Assembly (NCBI GenBank): GCA_964036295.1
Contig: OZ038469.1
Coordinates: forward strand, 15,185,591 to 15,249,590
Origin: Plumapathes pennacea
Taxonomy: Eukaryota; Cnidaria; Anthozoa; Antipatharia; Myriopathidae
Reading direction: 5' to 3'
DNA: 64,000 nt
Notes under the pieces: model-generated
Database searches by the model: none
Seen by the model: only the letters and a program-made list of their open reading frames with translations
Told to the model about the DNA's origin: nothing
Position numbers and translations under genes: made by a program
Part shown: positions 47,415 through 58,044 of the stretch, one piece after another
Layout: each line of letters opens with the position of its first letter
Position numbering within the stretch: the first letter of the stretch is position 1

Positions 47415-48208
47415 GGAAGCGAGTTCCCAAGTAAGGATGGTTACCCCCTCCTGCAGTCTGATTATATTATGTCAGCGGTCGCCCCTCAACAGTAATAACT
47501 GACTGACAAATATTCGGTGATAAATGAACGTCACATCGGAGTGAAATAGCGTGTACGAAGAAAGACGTAAAGTATAAAATCCTAAAGCGTTTTATTTGAA
47601 ACGTGCATACAATACTCTTTTATAGAAAATTAGCGCTTCGTGTAAATTTAGTATAAAATGTAACTAAAATCAACGTGAATCAGAGAAAAATATCCGGAGG
47701 GGGGAGGGGAGGGTCCCAATACTCGGTTGCTGGTCCTCATTCCCCCAAGGTCTGAAGTTGCTCGTCCCCATTCCCCCAAGGGTCTGAGGTTTGCTGGTCC
47801 CCATTCTCCCAAAGAGCCTGAGGTTGCTGGTCCCCATTCCCCCAAGGGTCTGAGGTTGCTGGTCCCCATTCTCCCAAGGAGCCTGAGGTTGCTGGTCCCC
47901 ATTCCCCCAAGGGTCCGAGGTTGCTGGTCCCCATTCCCCCAAGGGGCTTAAGGTTGCTGGTCCCCATTCTCCCGAGGGGTCTGAGGTGAACCTCTGCGGG
48001 AAGCTGGTAACGAGTCATTCACAAATCATCCTTTTTTATTTACATTTTGGAGCGATGCTACCTAACACGAACACAGAAAACGGCAATTAGAAAGAAACCA
48101 TAACAACGCGAAAATTACCGCTGCTTCACGTTTGGTTAGTTATTAATACAGTGGGGCGACCGCTGACTGCGGGAGGGGGTAACCATCCTTACGTGGGAAT
48201 TCGCTTCC
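47415..48208. mobile_element. ~800-bp element with terminal inverted repeats
   Basis: The left end GGAAGCGAGTTCCCAAGTAAGGATGGTTACCCCCTCC is followed by TGCAGTC...CAGCGGTCGCCCC. The right end, read in reverse, is GGAAGCGAATTCCCACGTAAGGATGGTTACCCCCTCC, followed by CGCAGTCAGCGGTCGCCCC. The arms are about 60 bp, with a 15-bp insertion (TCTGATTATATTATG region) in the left one. The middle contains the 32-bp minisatellite. No transposase ORF. It starts 65 bp upstream of the MINPP1 ATG. Confidence 0.85.
47727..47990. repeat. Minisatellite, 32-bp unit, ~8 copies
   Basis: The unit is GAGGTTGCTGGTCCCCATTC followed by CCCCAAGGGTCT, with small changes (CTCCCAAAGAGCC, CTCCCGAGGGGT). Length 32 is not divisible by three, yet all frames stay open on both strands because the unit lacks stops. 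The overlapping ORFs here are therefore artefacts. Confidence 0.92.
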
Positions 48209-48377
48209 TGCAACAACCGAGGCGCGCCTCACAGACGTTGTTTTCATTTTACACGCCGGTTATCCAGCCAGGTGAGCCAAGCTCCCGGGACATGATAGTA
48301 TAGAATCTCGATGGTTCATGTATTCTACAGTTATCACTGAGCCGTTTCACAGCGAATTGCATCGACCCAAGGGAGCT

Positions 48378-48480
48378 TCTGCCGCGGATGGCCCTGGGAA
48401 CGAGGTTGGCATCGACCGCCATGAGCACAGACCGGAAGTTCAAAACCAACGCATGCGCAGACGTTTTGCCGCGGTGTATG
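48378..48480. promoter_or_regulatory. GC-rich promoter-like motif cluster
   Basis: Contains GCGGATGGCCCTGGGAACGAG, CCGGAAGT (ETS-type) and ACGCATGCGCAG (NRF1-type). A stretch of 26 bases from AAACCAACGCATGCGCAGAC recurs at 54234 upstream of WDR74. No gene starts nearby were identified, so this may be a repeat that merely resembles a promoter. Confidence 0.4.
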
Positions 48481-49820
48481 ATGGGTAATCGGCGGGAATT
48501 TTGCCATCTTTCGCTGACCAACGCTCGGTTCGGAGAGTTCGCTGTTGCTTAACAAGATTTCCACGGTTGCTCAAGTTCGGAATGGCTTCCAGCAGGAAAG
48601 AAACCTTCAGAGTCCCAAACGCCTCTGCTCTCCGGACACCCCTTAGCTAGGGCATCCACCTCGCTTGCAACTGAAGAACAGTACTGAGTTCGAGCCGTGT
48701 TGAAAGCGACCCAAAGCGTCCGGCTCGGCGGCTCCACGTCCAAACGAAGCTCCCTTTTACAGGTAATTTAGTTTTAGGTTTTGCCGTTGTTGTTTGTCGC
48801 TTCTCCCCGTTACCTAAAAATATGTTTCATCTCGCCTTCTCAGGCCATGTGCGAGCTCAAGTTTCCTTCCCGTGCTTTTATGCAAAACACATTTGTCACT
48901 TTGATCACGCCCTCGTGTTAATTTGTTTGGCCTTCACTCCTTTCTCACTTGTTGCATGTCCCTTCGTTGCACACTCATGTTATTTTCTGCGTCTTTAGTT
49001 TTTCATATACTGGGCTAGTTTATATTTCCCGTATATTTTGTTTCCTTTTGCCTTTTGCAAAGCTTTTTACATACTTCTCTGCCTGTACAACTTCCCCTGT
49101 TTTCTGGTCGCTTCGTACATGTAGCATTAGTTTGCACCACTTCGTTTTTCCATTCATATCCTCAGTCTTCTATAAATATCTAGGACGACACTGGGCAGGC
49201 AGTATCCTTGCGATTCACTGCTTTGGAAATTCGAACTCCTTGAAATTCAAAATTTTGCGTTGTTTTATTGTGGCGAAATGGAGTTTGATTTTGCGATACA
49301 GTGCATTTTTTTTCTTTCTGGTGATTAAACTGTTTCCCGATTCAGATGAACTATTTGGTGAACTTGTTTATGTGTAGGTTCTAAATATACTGTAGCATGA
49401 TGTGTATAAAAGGTTTAAGGTGACCTAATTAGCATCTTTCTTTTCACTATCAGTGTTGCTGTGCTTTATCATAGACAGCAAAACAATATGTAATATAATT
49501 CTCCCCTATTATATTCTATTTTCGTAAGTACCTATGCTCAATTTTCAACCATTACAATATTATTTCACGCTGTTTCCTTAACCCATGTTTCCTGTTCTCC
49601 CGACTATAGTCAGATGTTCTCCTCCAGCTGCTGCAGACTGTTCAAGGCTGACTTCCTCCAGACTGTTGCGGACAGACTCTTCTGGGCTGACTTCCTGCAG
49701 ACTGTTGTGGACATTCCAATATTATCATCCATTGTTCTCTTCCTTGTCCCCTCAAGTCCCTCGTCCCCTGTATGATCACTGTGTGCCTTCCCATCAACCT
49801 GATGATGATCATCATTCAAC

Positions 49821-50414
49821 TCCACTGAAGGAGGAAGGGTGCATGTGAATGTTAGTGAAGGGGTAGGCAGGAAGAGCATTGAAACAGGACTCTGAGGAGA
49901 CCGTGGGCACATTGTTTTCCCTCTGGTGAGTTGTAGGAGTTAGGTGAGAGAGTTAGGTCTAGAATGGGGAGAATTGGCCAAAGCAGTGGTACGCATTTCA
50001 ATCCTCAAAATGAGAAGAATGGGCAGGCGACTTGAGGCTGGGCCGGCTACAGACAATCTTAACGACGGAGATGCACCCTCTGTCAGTAGTTTAAAATTGT
50101 CACCAGCCGCGGATGATCACAACGTCTGGAGCGTAGGGTGCATGACACGCAAAGGAAACCGTGACTCATTATATCCCAGCCTCTGACAGCCGCGGATAAC
50201 GGAAAATTCCACCCATTTGACTCATCGAGAGGGTTGTTATGGGTACCACTGCTTGGGCGAATTCTCCCCATTCTAGTCCTAACTCTCTCACCTTGCTCCT
50301 ACAACTCATCAGAGGGGAGGCAATGCACCCACGGCCCCCTCAGGGCCCTGTTTTGACTCTCTTCCTGTCTGTCCCCTCGCTGATATTCATCTGCATTCTT
50401 CCTCCTTCAGTGGG
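49821..50414. repeat. Long imperfect inverted repeat, ~175-bp arms
   Basis: The left arm (about 49821-49992) runs from TCCACTGAAGGAGGAAGGGT to GAATTGGCCAAAGCAGTGGT. The right arm (about 50238-50414) runs from TACCACTGCTTGGGCGAATT to CTTCCTCCTTCAGTGG. The 240-bp spacer itself contains two CAGCCGCGGAT sites. It is probably an inverted-repeat transposon or a head-to-head duplication. No ORF of interest. Confidence 0.8.
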
Positions 50415-50502
50415 GTTGGGTGTTGGTCGGAGGGTAGGTGGATAGGGACTGGGTTGTACAGGGGATTTGGGAGGGATGGGATTTGAGGGGAGGGGTGGGA
50501 GA

Positions 50503-50582
50503 GGGGGCCTGGGATGACCGTGAACGTGGTTGTGCAACCGTCACCTCCCTTGGTGTACTTCCACCATCCCAGGCCCCCTCCC
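50503..50582. repeat. Short inverted repeat, GAGGGGGCCTGGGATG arms
   Basis: GAGGGGGCCTGGGATG and CATCCCAGGCCCCCTC flank about 45 bp containing GTGGTTGTGCAACCGTCACC. Confidence 0.75.
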
Positions 50583-50597
50583 CCGACAGGATGCCCC

Positions 50598-50670
50598 ATT
50601 CCTAACCCATAACCCATAACCCTAACTAACCGTAACCCTGACCCTAACACTAACTTGACCCTAACCATGG
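50598..50670. repeat. Degenerate telomere-like repeats (CCCTAA)n
   Basis: CCTAACCCATAACCCATAAC and ACCCTAACTAACCGTAACCC then CCTGACCCTAACACTAAC. About ten units close to CCCTAA, the complement of the animal telomere repeat TTAGGG. Embedded far from an end in this window. Confidence 0.75.
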
Positions 50671-50699
50671 CGCCATAACCTAACCCAACACACCCAACA

Positions 50700-51120
50700 A
50701 ATAAAAATCAATAAAATTTATTTATTTTATTTATTTATTTAATTTATTTTTTATTCTTTAATGTATGAATAAAGGAATAAAGAAAAACAAGTAAAGAAAT
50801 GAACAAAAAATGAATGAATGATTAAATAATGTAATAAGTGAATGAATTGATTTATTCAAGTCCAAATTTCAAACTACCATACATCCATAATAATTATTTG
50901 CATCTTTAGTATGCTTCAGGGCCAGGCAGAATTGATTTATTCATTCATGTATGCATTTATTTAATTATTCATTTATTCATATAATGAATAAATGAATTTA
51001 TTTAATTAATTATTCATATAATGAATAAATACATTTATTAAAAAATTAATAAATTATTTATATAATGAATAAATGAATTTAATAAATTAATAAATTTAAT
51101 AAATTGAAGGAATGAATAAA
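50700..51120. repeat. AT-rich low-complexity (ATTT/GAAT) region
   Basis: TTTATTTATTTATTTAATTT and GAATGAATGAATAAATG type repeats over about 400 bp, directly beside the telomere-like tract. Confidence 0.85.
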
Positions 51121-52760
51121 TTAGGACAAATTCCCAAAAGAGAGAATTTCCAGTCAAACAGAGATGGTGTTGAAAGCTGTGTTGGCCCTGCCCTTCAGAT
51201 GATGGTTGAAGTAAAGAAAGGAATTGATGCAAGGAAGGTAAGTATAAATTTCAAACTACCGTACAGCCAAAATTAGCATCTTCAGCTTGCTTTGGGGCCG
51301 GCAGAATATTGGGCAAGGGTGAGGGGGGGAGGTACTCCCATATAGGTATGTGCCACCCCAAAGGGTATCATTTTCAGCATTTTAGTCTGGAATAGGGTCT
51401 GAGATTTGTTATTTGGTCTGAAATAGGGTTGAAAATTGCAAATTTTGGTCTGAAGTAGGGTTGAAAATTGCACATATTGGTCTGAAATAGGGTTGAAAAT
51501 TGCATTTTCTGGTCTGAAATATGGTTGAAAATCACAGATTATGTTCTGAAATAGGGTAAGGGTTTTCAGTCCTGGGCGGCACACTCCCACTTAAAACTTT
51601 AAGGAGTACCCCCCCCCCCCCCCCCCCCCAATGAATAAAAGGGGTTGAGTTGTGAACTAAGTCACTTTCAGAGTTGGTAGGCCTGTTTGCTGAGGACTGT
51701 AATGGATCTCTGATAGATTTTTAATGCATGCTGAGAAAGGGTGGTACCCATGGGGCTCTTAATTTTCTGTTGAGATATTTGCAAGTAGTCCTACATAGTT
51801 TGTTGAATACCAGTGTACCCATAAAACTCACTTGATTAGTCCATTATTTTATTCCACAGACTTCAGAGTTTTTCAAACAGTTGTTTCCCTAGCACAAGGA
51901 TGTAGTGACTTCCTACTTTCCTGGAGTTTTGTATCAGGTGGGTGATGTTATAGATAATGTTATAGACAAAATAAAAATCACTACAAGATCACATCGCTAG
52001 TAGAAATAATTAAATCACTGATATGCAGGACAGACCTGCCAAGTTACGTACTTTGTGTGATCAGTCAGTGCCCTGGTTACTATTTTTTGAAAGATAAATT
52101 TAGTTCTTAGGATTTTTATTTCTGATTTAATAGTGTATTCTTCATTTTTTGTCAAGGCTAGACAGGCAGATTCCAGAATTTGCACCGGGCTTGTGTGCTG
52201 GAAAAAAGCTGGCTCTTTCACACTTCCTGGTGAAGAACAATATTACGAAAGGGAGCATCTATTTTTAGTTGGACATTGTTATATGGCCAATCTTGGATAG
52301 ACTATGGACAAATGCAACCAAACAGGTAAAACATGGGAAAAAAATCATTTCAAATATTCAAAAAACAAATACCGAAAATCCTACAGTAAGTTCAAATTTA
52401 TGATAAAATGGCTGAAGGGAAGAGAGGCACTTATTTCATGATTTGCAAATCATGGCCAGTTGGTCATTTATTTTAATTTGCAATGTGTATGACATTTGTG
52501 CATAAACAACGTAGTGTTAGTATTATGTACAAAAGCTGTTTGCTGTATAGTTTTAATAGTGACACCTAGTGAGAAAATTTAGGGTCAGTTTTGTGTTTGT
52601 TAAAAATGCATGTTTTCATGTTTCATGGTTGTGCCTTGATGTGACCCCCTTTTATTTAAGGAGCTTCATGAAAGAATGGAAAGACAATGGTGTCTGTGTA
52701 TCAGTCAATCAGCTGGCCAGAAGATAAGAACTACTTTACCAACTCAAGTGTCCAGTTAAA
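51120..52760 (+). pseudogene. Exon-like segments with broken frames, possible decayed gene
   Basis: A segment ending at 51240 (residues such as LQMMVEVKKGIDARK, then GTAAGT) joins in phase to one at 51861-51938 preceded by CCACAG. The latter reads TSEFFKQLFP, then a TAG, then HKDVVTSYFPGVLYQ, then GTGGGT. A third segment near 52158-52300 and a fourth at 52662-52750 have splice-like borders but do not continue the frame. The TAG could be a mutated CAG. The protein is not recognised. It may be a pseudogene, part of a dead transposon, or a non-coding transcript. Confidence 0.3.
51321..51629. mobile_element. Repeat family D with G/C-tract ends, copy 2
   Basis: Begins GAGGGGGGGAGGTACTCCCA and ends AAGGAGTACC followed by about 20 C. 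The core is a tandem repeat of about 35 bp, GGTCTGAAATAGGGTTGAAAATTGCA plus variable bases, in about five copies (51390-51560). Confidence 0.75.
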
Positions 52761-52852
52761 TTTCTGACGCTGTCTAGGAACTGTTAGTGATATAAAATTA
52801 TAGTCATACAGTATCAGCAAACTTAAAATGTATAAAGCAGGATTATTATTTT

Positions 52853-53336
52853 TTTACAACAAAATTCCAATGTCCTCGTTTCTGATTGGTTCCCCAACCG
52901 TGATCAATAAGAGTACAGACGCACGGAGCTAACGTGAGCACTGCGGAACACAAAACTTTGCCAAAATTTTCAATGGATTCCGAACCCATTTTCAAGTTAA
53001 AACTTTTCAATTTTGACTGCGAAAACTACATCCCTGAATGGGGAGATGTTTCCGACCAGGAACTTGTTGGGCACCTAGAGTGTTTTGAGGAAAATACATA
53101 GTTTGCCGCCCTCTACAACTTCGGGGTGCGTGGCGACAGTGGAATTTTGTTGTAAAAAACAAATCGCGTACAGTTTGCCGTTGTCTGTACTCTTATTGAT
53201 AATGGATATGACACCATAAAATGTTCAAAACTGTACAGTGAAACAACTCGCTATTGCTTGCAGTTTTGAACATTTTATGACGTCGTATCTGTTATCAATG
53301 AGAGTACAGACAAGGGTAAACCGTACGCAATTTGTT
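52853..53336. mobile_element. Composite element family E, copy 2, with 42-codon ORF
   Basis: TTTACAACAAAATTCCA near 52853 is inverted at 53140-53156 (TGGAATTTTGTTGTAAA). Right of it, AAATCGCGTACAGTTTGCCG pairs with GGTAAACCGTACGCAATTTG near 53336, and TTGAACATTTTATGACGTC pairs with the ATGACACCATAAAATGTTCA region. Between the first pair an ATG ORF (52973-53101) encodes an acidic 42-aa peptide starting MDSEPIFKLKLFNFD and including PEWGDVSDQELVGHL. This looks like the first exon of a host or transposon protein caught inside the element. The same layout is seen at 43862-44199. Confidence 0.7.
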
Positions 53337-54678
53337 AAACATATTATATTATTTTATTGCAAATTATTATTTAGCTGTTTTTGACAGATGGCTGTCAAAA
53401 AACCACAGCAAGTACCCTTCCACACACAGGTTTAAACATGTTTTTCAACCAATCAGAGTTTACCAAGGTAATCTGTGTTGTTTTATGTTGAAGAAACCAA
53501 TCAGCATGTGAAAACAATATTATTGCTTTCTTATGTGAGAATATTGTAATCAGCTTTTGTTTTTGCTTTTGATTGGCCAAGATTGCTGCTGTTCAGTGAA
53601 CTTGTTTTTGACCAAATTATTGTTAAGCATAGCAAATGCAAAGCCAATGTAAGAAATTCTTCTGTCATCCAAAAATGGCTCTGGTGCTGACGATCATCTA
53701 GATGAATATTTCTCATTACTTCATTTTGCATTTTTAGAAAAATTGTACATTTAGATATTTTTGAGCTATAATTTAATTTTGTGAAATTGACAACAATATT
53801 GTTATACTGTATCCGTCCTGTAAGTGGTGGCAATATTTATAAAATGTATGCAAAAAAGTCTTGTGTACCAGATATAAAATATACAAAAATTAACTTAATA
53901 TTGTCAGACCTTTCAGTTCTCTCAGTTCCTAATCGAACTCTAAAGTCAAACCTAGCCCAGGTAGAAATGATTGATTGTGAAAGCTGATAAATAATTGAAA
54001 ATAAAATTGAAAATAATTATTGCTTACTGCAGAATAATGGTCAATGATGCCCAACAATGGTGATGCCATTTTACTGATCCCGCAAAATAATTCATGCCAG
54101 TGTTCTTTACTGCTGATTGTTTGCGGCTGCGAAATTCGTTTGCCCATTGCGGAATTTTTTGCCGGTTCCTCCCAATCTGCAGCTTTCTCCTCGCCCATTC
54201 TTACTTGAGCATGGGAAACTCAACCGGACCTAAAAACCAACGCATGCGCAGACGTTTTGCGCGGTGTTTCTCGGTTGTGCCTAAATCGTACCAACGGGAA
54301 GGACAGCCGCGCAAGACTGAAAACGAGTTTAGACCCGATCGCCTCACGACCGAGAATCGGACCATGTCGGTAAATCCAAGATGGCTGTCTTGTGTGTATT
54401 TCATCGAACGATGAAATGAACAAGCCTTATCGAGTTAAGTGAAATAACATCGCTTCTTTTCATCATAGTTCAGACGATTATAATACATATTGAACAACTG
54501 AGGTGAACTAAACTGTGGAAAATGTGATGTGTCCTTCCCACTGGTACGATGGAGTTCGATCCGTCATCGTCATTCACCAGCCATCCGGGTGGCTCAACAG
54601 AAGTTTGAGCCCGCGAACATTCTGGTATAGTTTGTATGTGGTCTTACATAAAGTATGAAAGAAGCACTTTTAGTCAGC

Positions 54679-57600
54679 ATGGCCGTCGCGAATGTGTGGG
54701 TTGGGAGTGAAGTTGGCTACTTGAAGGGTATGCATTTCATTTCAGTTGTTGGATATAAGATGGATTGAAGTATGGAAGACCGGTTTACTCCAGCGAGGTA
54801 TTCAAAAAAACACTACCTTCGCGCTTTTTGTCTAAATATATTTTCCTCACTGCGTTTGTAGGTGTTGAGCTACAGAAGTCGTCTTTCACAAATCATGGGG
54901 CTCCTTTGGCTGGCGATAGAAGTGGTGAAGTCTGTGCTATGTGCTGGACAGGCAGCGACGAGGAAGAGGTGTCTGTATCTTCTGATCTTTCTGTTTGGCC
55001 TTTACTATAATGTCTCTCCCCCACACGCAATATTTTGTAATAGAGTCTCTGCCAATCTGATCACGGCAATTGTAAGAGTTACCCAATTTAGAATAGCGTT
55101 TGTTTCTCCTGTCGCAGATTTATCTGGGACTAGGTAATGGAGTAGTGAAGACATTTGATGTTTCCAAACGGGAGTTTGTCGGTGAACGTGACTGCTCTGG
55201 AGGAGAAGGATCTTTTAAAGGACTTTATAAATATGAAAGGTATTCTTGTATCCATTATATAGTGAGTGCCTATTATTTCAAAAATAATATTTTGTTTATT
55301 ATTGTTATTTTACACCAACACTATTTTATTCACACTGCTATATATATTGTCATGATTATTTTTCTTGTTCTGTTGCAGTTCCCTGGTTACTTGTGTGGAA
55401 TCTGGTTTGCTTAGGATATGGAATGAAAGTAAAATACCTGTGAGTATTTATAAAACATCAGTTGGACAGATGAAAAGTTATAAAGAATTTAATTAGCTTT
55501 GAGTTTTTCTTTTATTCTCTCAGACAGACATAAAAGTTGGAAGTCACATCTCAAAGATGAGAAAAAACCCAGAGTTTCCTTCACAGGCAGGAACTGGAGG
55601 GAAGGAGAATGACTTGAAGATCTGGGACCTCAATCGACCTGGTCAGGCCATCTTCCGAGCAAAAAATGTGAGAAGACATTATTATCATAGAAGTGTGGGG
55701 ATCAAAAACAACAAGTATTTCTCACACTTTTTTTTTCTGTCTGTCTGTCTGTCTGTCTTCAAGGTGAGAAATGATAATCTTGATCTTCAAGTACCAGTCT
55801 GGGTGACAGAACTTGGATTCCTTCCCAGTGCAAACTCCCAGCCAACAGTGGTAGTAGGAACAGGGCATCACCAACTGCGACTTTATGACACAAAGGCTCA
55901 GAAAAGACCAATGCAAAGCATAGAATTTGAGGAGTCACCCATTATAGCAATGGCTGTCACACACAATGACCAGTAGGTGGAGAGACAATTATTGCAATTA
56001 TTGCAAAAATTTGTAATCTAGTCCAAATTCTGTCATATGTGAACTGAATAAATTTCATTCTTTGAAATTAGCTGAAAGCTGCCAGGTTTGAGAGAAATAA
56101 TCATTGAATCCATGGTGTTATGAAGCATGGAACGTGAGTATACCATTTTTTTTCTTTCAGTGTTGTGATTGTAGGAAATACCATGGGAACAATGGCAGCT
56201 ATTGACTTAAGGAAAGGTGAGTGTGTTAAGGGTTCAACTGACATAATTTTTAAATATATCTGGAGGGTAGGGTAGGGGATACTGGAGCAAGCAGTGGGTG
56301 GGAAGGAGTGGCAATTGGGAAGTCCCCCTCCCTGGATTCCCTCCACTGCATTTCCTTTCCCTAGGTGATTAGCTATGCAGGCTAAGTATGCTTGAGATAT
56401 TACTATCTTGCAGTACATGTAGGACATACCGTATTCCCAATCAATTTCTAGATGATAATCTCAGAAAGTTTTCTAGTCCACTGTGCAGAATATTGCAAGT
56501 CATATAACAGTTCACAAAGACAGATCACCCTATTTAAGCACTATTTTTTCCCTTATTTTGAAGGACTTCCTGTTGGTTATTACAAGGGCTTTGCTGGGAG
56601 CATCCGTTGTATTGAGTGTCATTCTAAGCAATCCTTGGTTGCTTCATGTGGATTGGACCGATTCCTGAGGGTGCACAATGTCAACACACGGAAATTGGTG
56701 CGGAAGGTAAGTCGACCTGAATCCAGGTCTCACTGTTTGGGTGCTGCAATAAAGCAACAAATTCAAAGAAACATAGTACATAGTTTCATTCTTCTATAAT
56801 TTTCTCATACCATGATTTTTTTTTTTCAGTGTGGTATCAAAAGTCATATTTTTCTTTCTGTGTCAAACAGACAGAAGAATATTTACTTTTGTTCCACCTT
56901 TAGGGTTTAGTTTACACCTGATGTGGATATTACTGTACTGTGTTCTTTTTTGTTGTACAAAGGTCTACTTGAAATCAAGATTAAATTGTTGTCTTCTGTC
57001 TAGCCAAGAAATAAGCCTAAAACAGGTAAGTAAAAAAATATAATGCATTAGTTTTGTCCCTTTAGTCCCCTATATTTAGTAATAATGAAAACAGCACTGG
57101 CTATTCATTTTTAACCCCTTTACTCCAAAGTTCAAAATGCAGATTCTTCCAACCTTTTAAGAGGAAATTGTATGATTGATGTAGTGAGAATTGATAGTTT
57201 ACATGTATTCAGCTATCATCTGAGCAAGCTATCAAAAGCCAAGTTGTCCTTACTAATATATAATATATTGTGGTTAAAAACTGAAGGAAAAAATTGATGT
57301 TGATCACTCTTGGGGGTGAAAGGGTTAGTGACCATGTTTTAGACTCACTGCATCAATCCTTTTACGTCCACTGATCCAGTTAATATTGAAAGCAATTCTA
57401 TGATTATATCACCTCTGTTTTGTAGTCCTCAGAAGCTAACAGTTGTGAAGGGGAGCAAGGAACAAATGCATCAGAGAAATCACTCAAACGAGCACCTGAT
57501 GACAATGACGGCTCTTCTGAGGAAGAAGATAGTCTGTGGAGTCAAATGGATGTGGTCGAAACTGAGAAACAGAAATCCTCACTCAAGACAAAACGTGAGT

Positions 57601-58031
57601 ACAAAATGATACAATCGTGGAAGTTGATATAACTTATGAACAAGTAAGTTACTGTCAGCTGTTTAAACCAGTATGTAAGGTTCAATTCTCCCAACCTGCT
57701 CTGGACAAAATGTTTGAGTAGTGTTAAGAGAATTGCTGGTCTGACCAACTAAGCAACAGATCACCGGCCATTTTCTCCGTACTGAATTTTATTGTAATTA
57801 GCTATGTTTTGAAAGGCGAAGTTTCCCACCACTCTTCTAGTGTTCTTGCCTTTTTTTTTTTTTTTTTTTTGGTTTGCCAGCAGAGATTCTTTCATTTTTG
57901 TTGACCCAGATTTCTGTGAAGATTGCTCTACAGGCGTGGAAAGTCTCGAAACACTATATCCTGAACGTTTTTTTCCATTTGTTTCAGGAAAAAAGCGCCA
58001 GACAGGAAATACATCAGACCACGCGAAATAA
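54679..58031 (+). CDS. WDR74: WD repeat-containing protein 74, 11 exons
   Basis: Encodes 388 aa (human 385). WDR74 (Nsa1 in yeast) is a nucleolar seven-bladed beta-propeller that works with the NVL ATPase in 60S ribosome maturation. Exons: 54679-54727, 54862-54968, 55118-55239, 55379-55439, 55524-55667, 55764-55972, 56161-56216, 56564-56706, 56963-57025, 57426-57594, 57988-58031. All phases agree. Motifs shared with human are VWVGSEVGYLKG, GGEGSFKGL, MRKNPEFP...TGGKENDLKIWDL, FRAKNVRNDNLDLQVP, TGHHQLRLYD, VGNTMG, SCGLDRFLRVH and VYLKSRLNCCLLS. The C-terminal tail is acidic (SSEEEDSLWSQM), then basic (KRKKRQ), as in orthologues. Exon 6 begins GTGAGA, the same bases as the donor after exon 5, so a shift by either splice site is easy to mis-call. 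The stop lies 14 bp before MITE A copy 3. Confidence 0.97.
57105..57330. mobile_element. Dispersed repeat family B, copy 3 (most complete)
   Basis: Begins TTTAACCCCTTTACTCCAAA and ends TCTTGGGGGTGAAAGGGTTAG, so the tips are inverted. It contains GATTCTTCCAACCTTTTAAG, TTGTATGATTGATGTAGTGA and CAGCTATCATCTGAGCAAGC. It lies in WDR74 intron 9. Confidence 0.75.
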
Positions 58032-58044
58032 TCATGTGTGTGTA

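Larger units (their letters stand above)
47351..54678. other. Gene-poor, repeat-rich region between MINPP1 and WDR74
   Basis: 7.3 kb with no intact gene recognised. In order it holds a TIR element with an internal minisatellite, a GC-rich block with promoter-like motifs (48.2-48.75 kb), a T-rich stretch (48.8-49.6 kb), a long inverted repeat (49.82-50.41 kb), degenerate telomere-like repeats, an AT-rich low-complexity zone (50.7-51.1 kb), exon-like broken segments (51.1-52.8 kb), and a family-E element. About 400 bp before WDR74 is GC-rich with an NRF1-like site. Confidence 0.6.

Noticed and set aside
47648-48018. Several glycine/tryptophan- and proline-rich ORFs on both strands
   Set aside because: They come from a 32-bp minisatellite whose unit lacks stop codons in any frame.
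49585-49912. ORFs of 87 and 100 codons at 49.6-49.9 kb
   Set aside because: They overlap on opposite strands, contain short internal repeats (CTGCAGACTGTTG), and run into the inverted repeat; no protein features.
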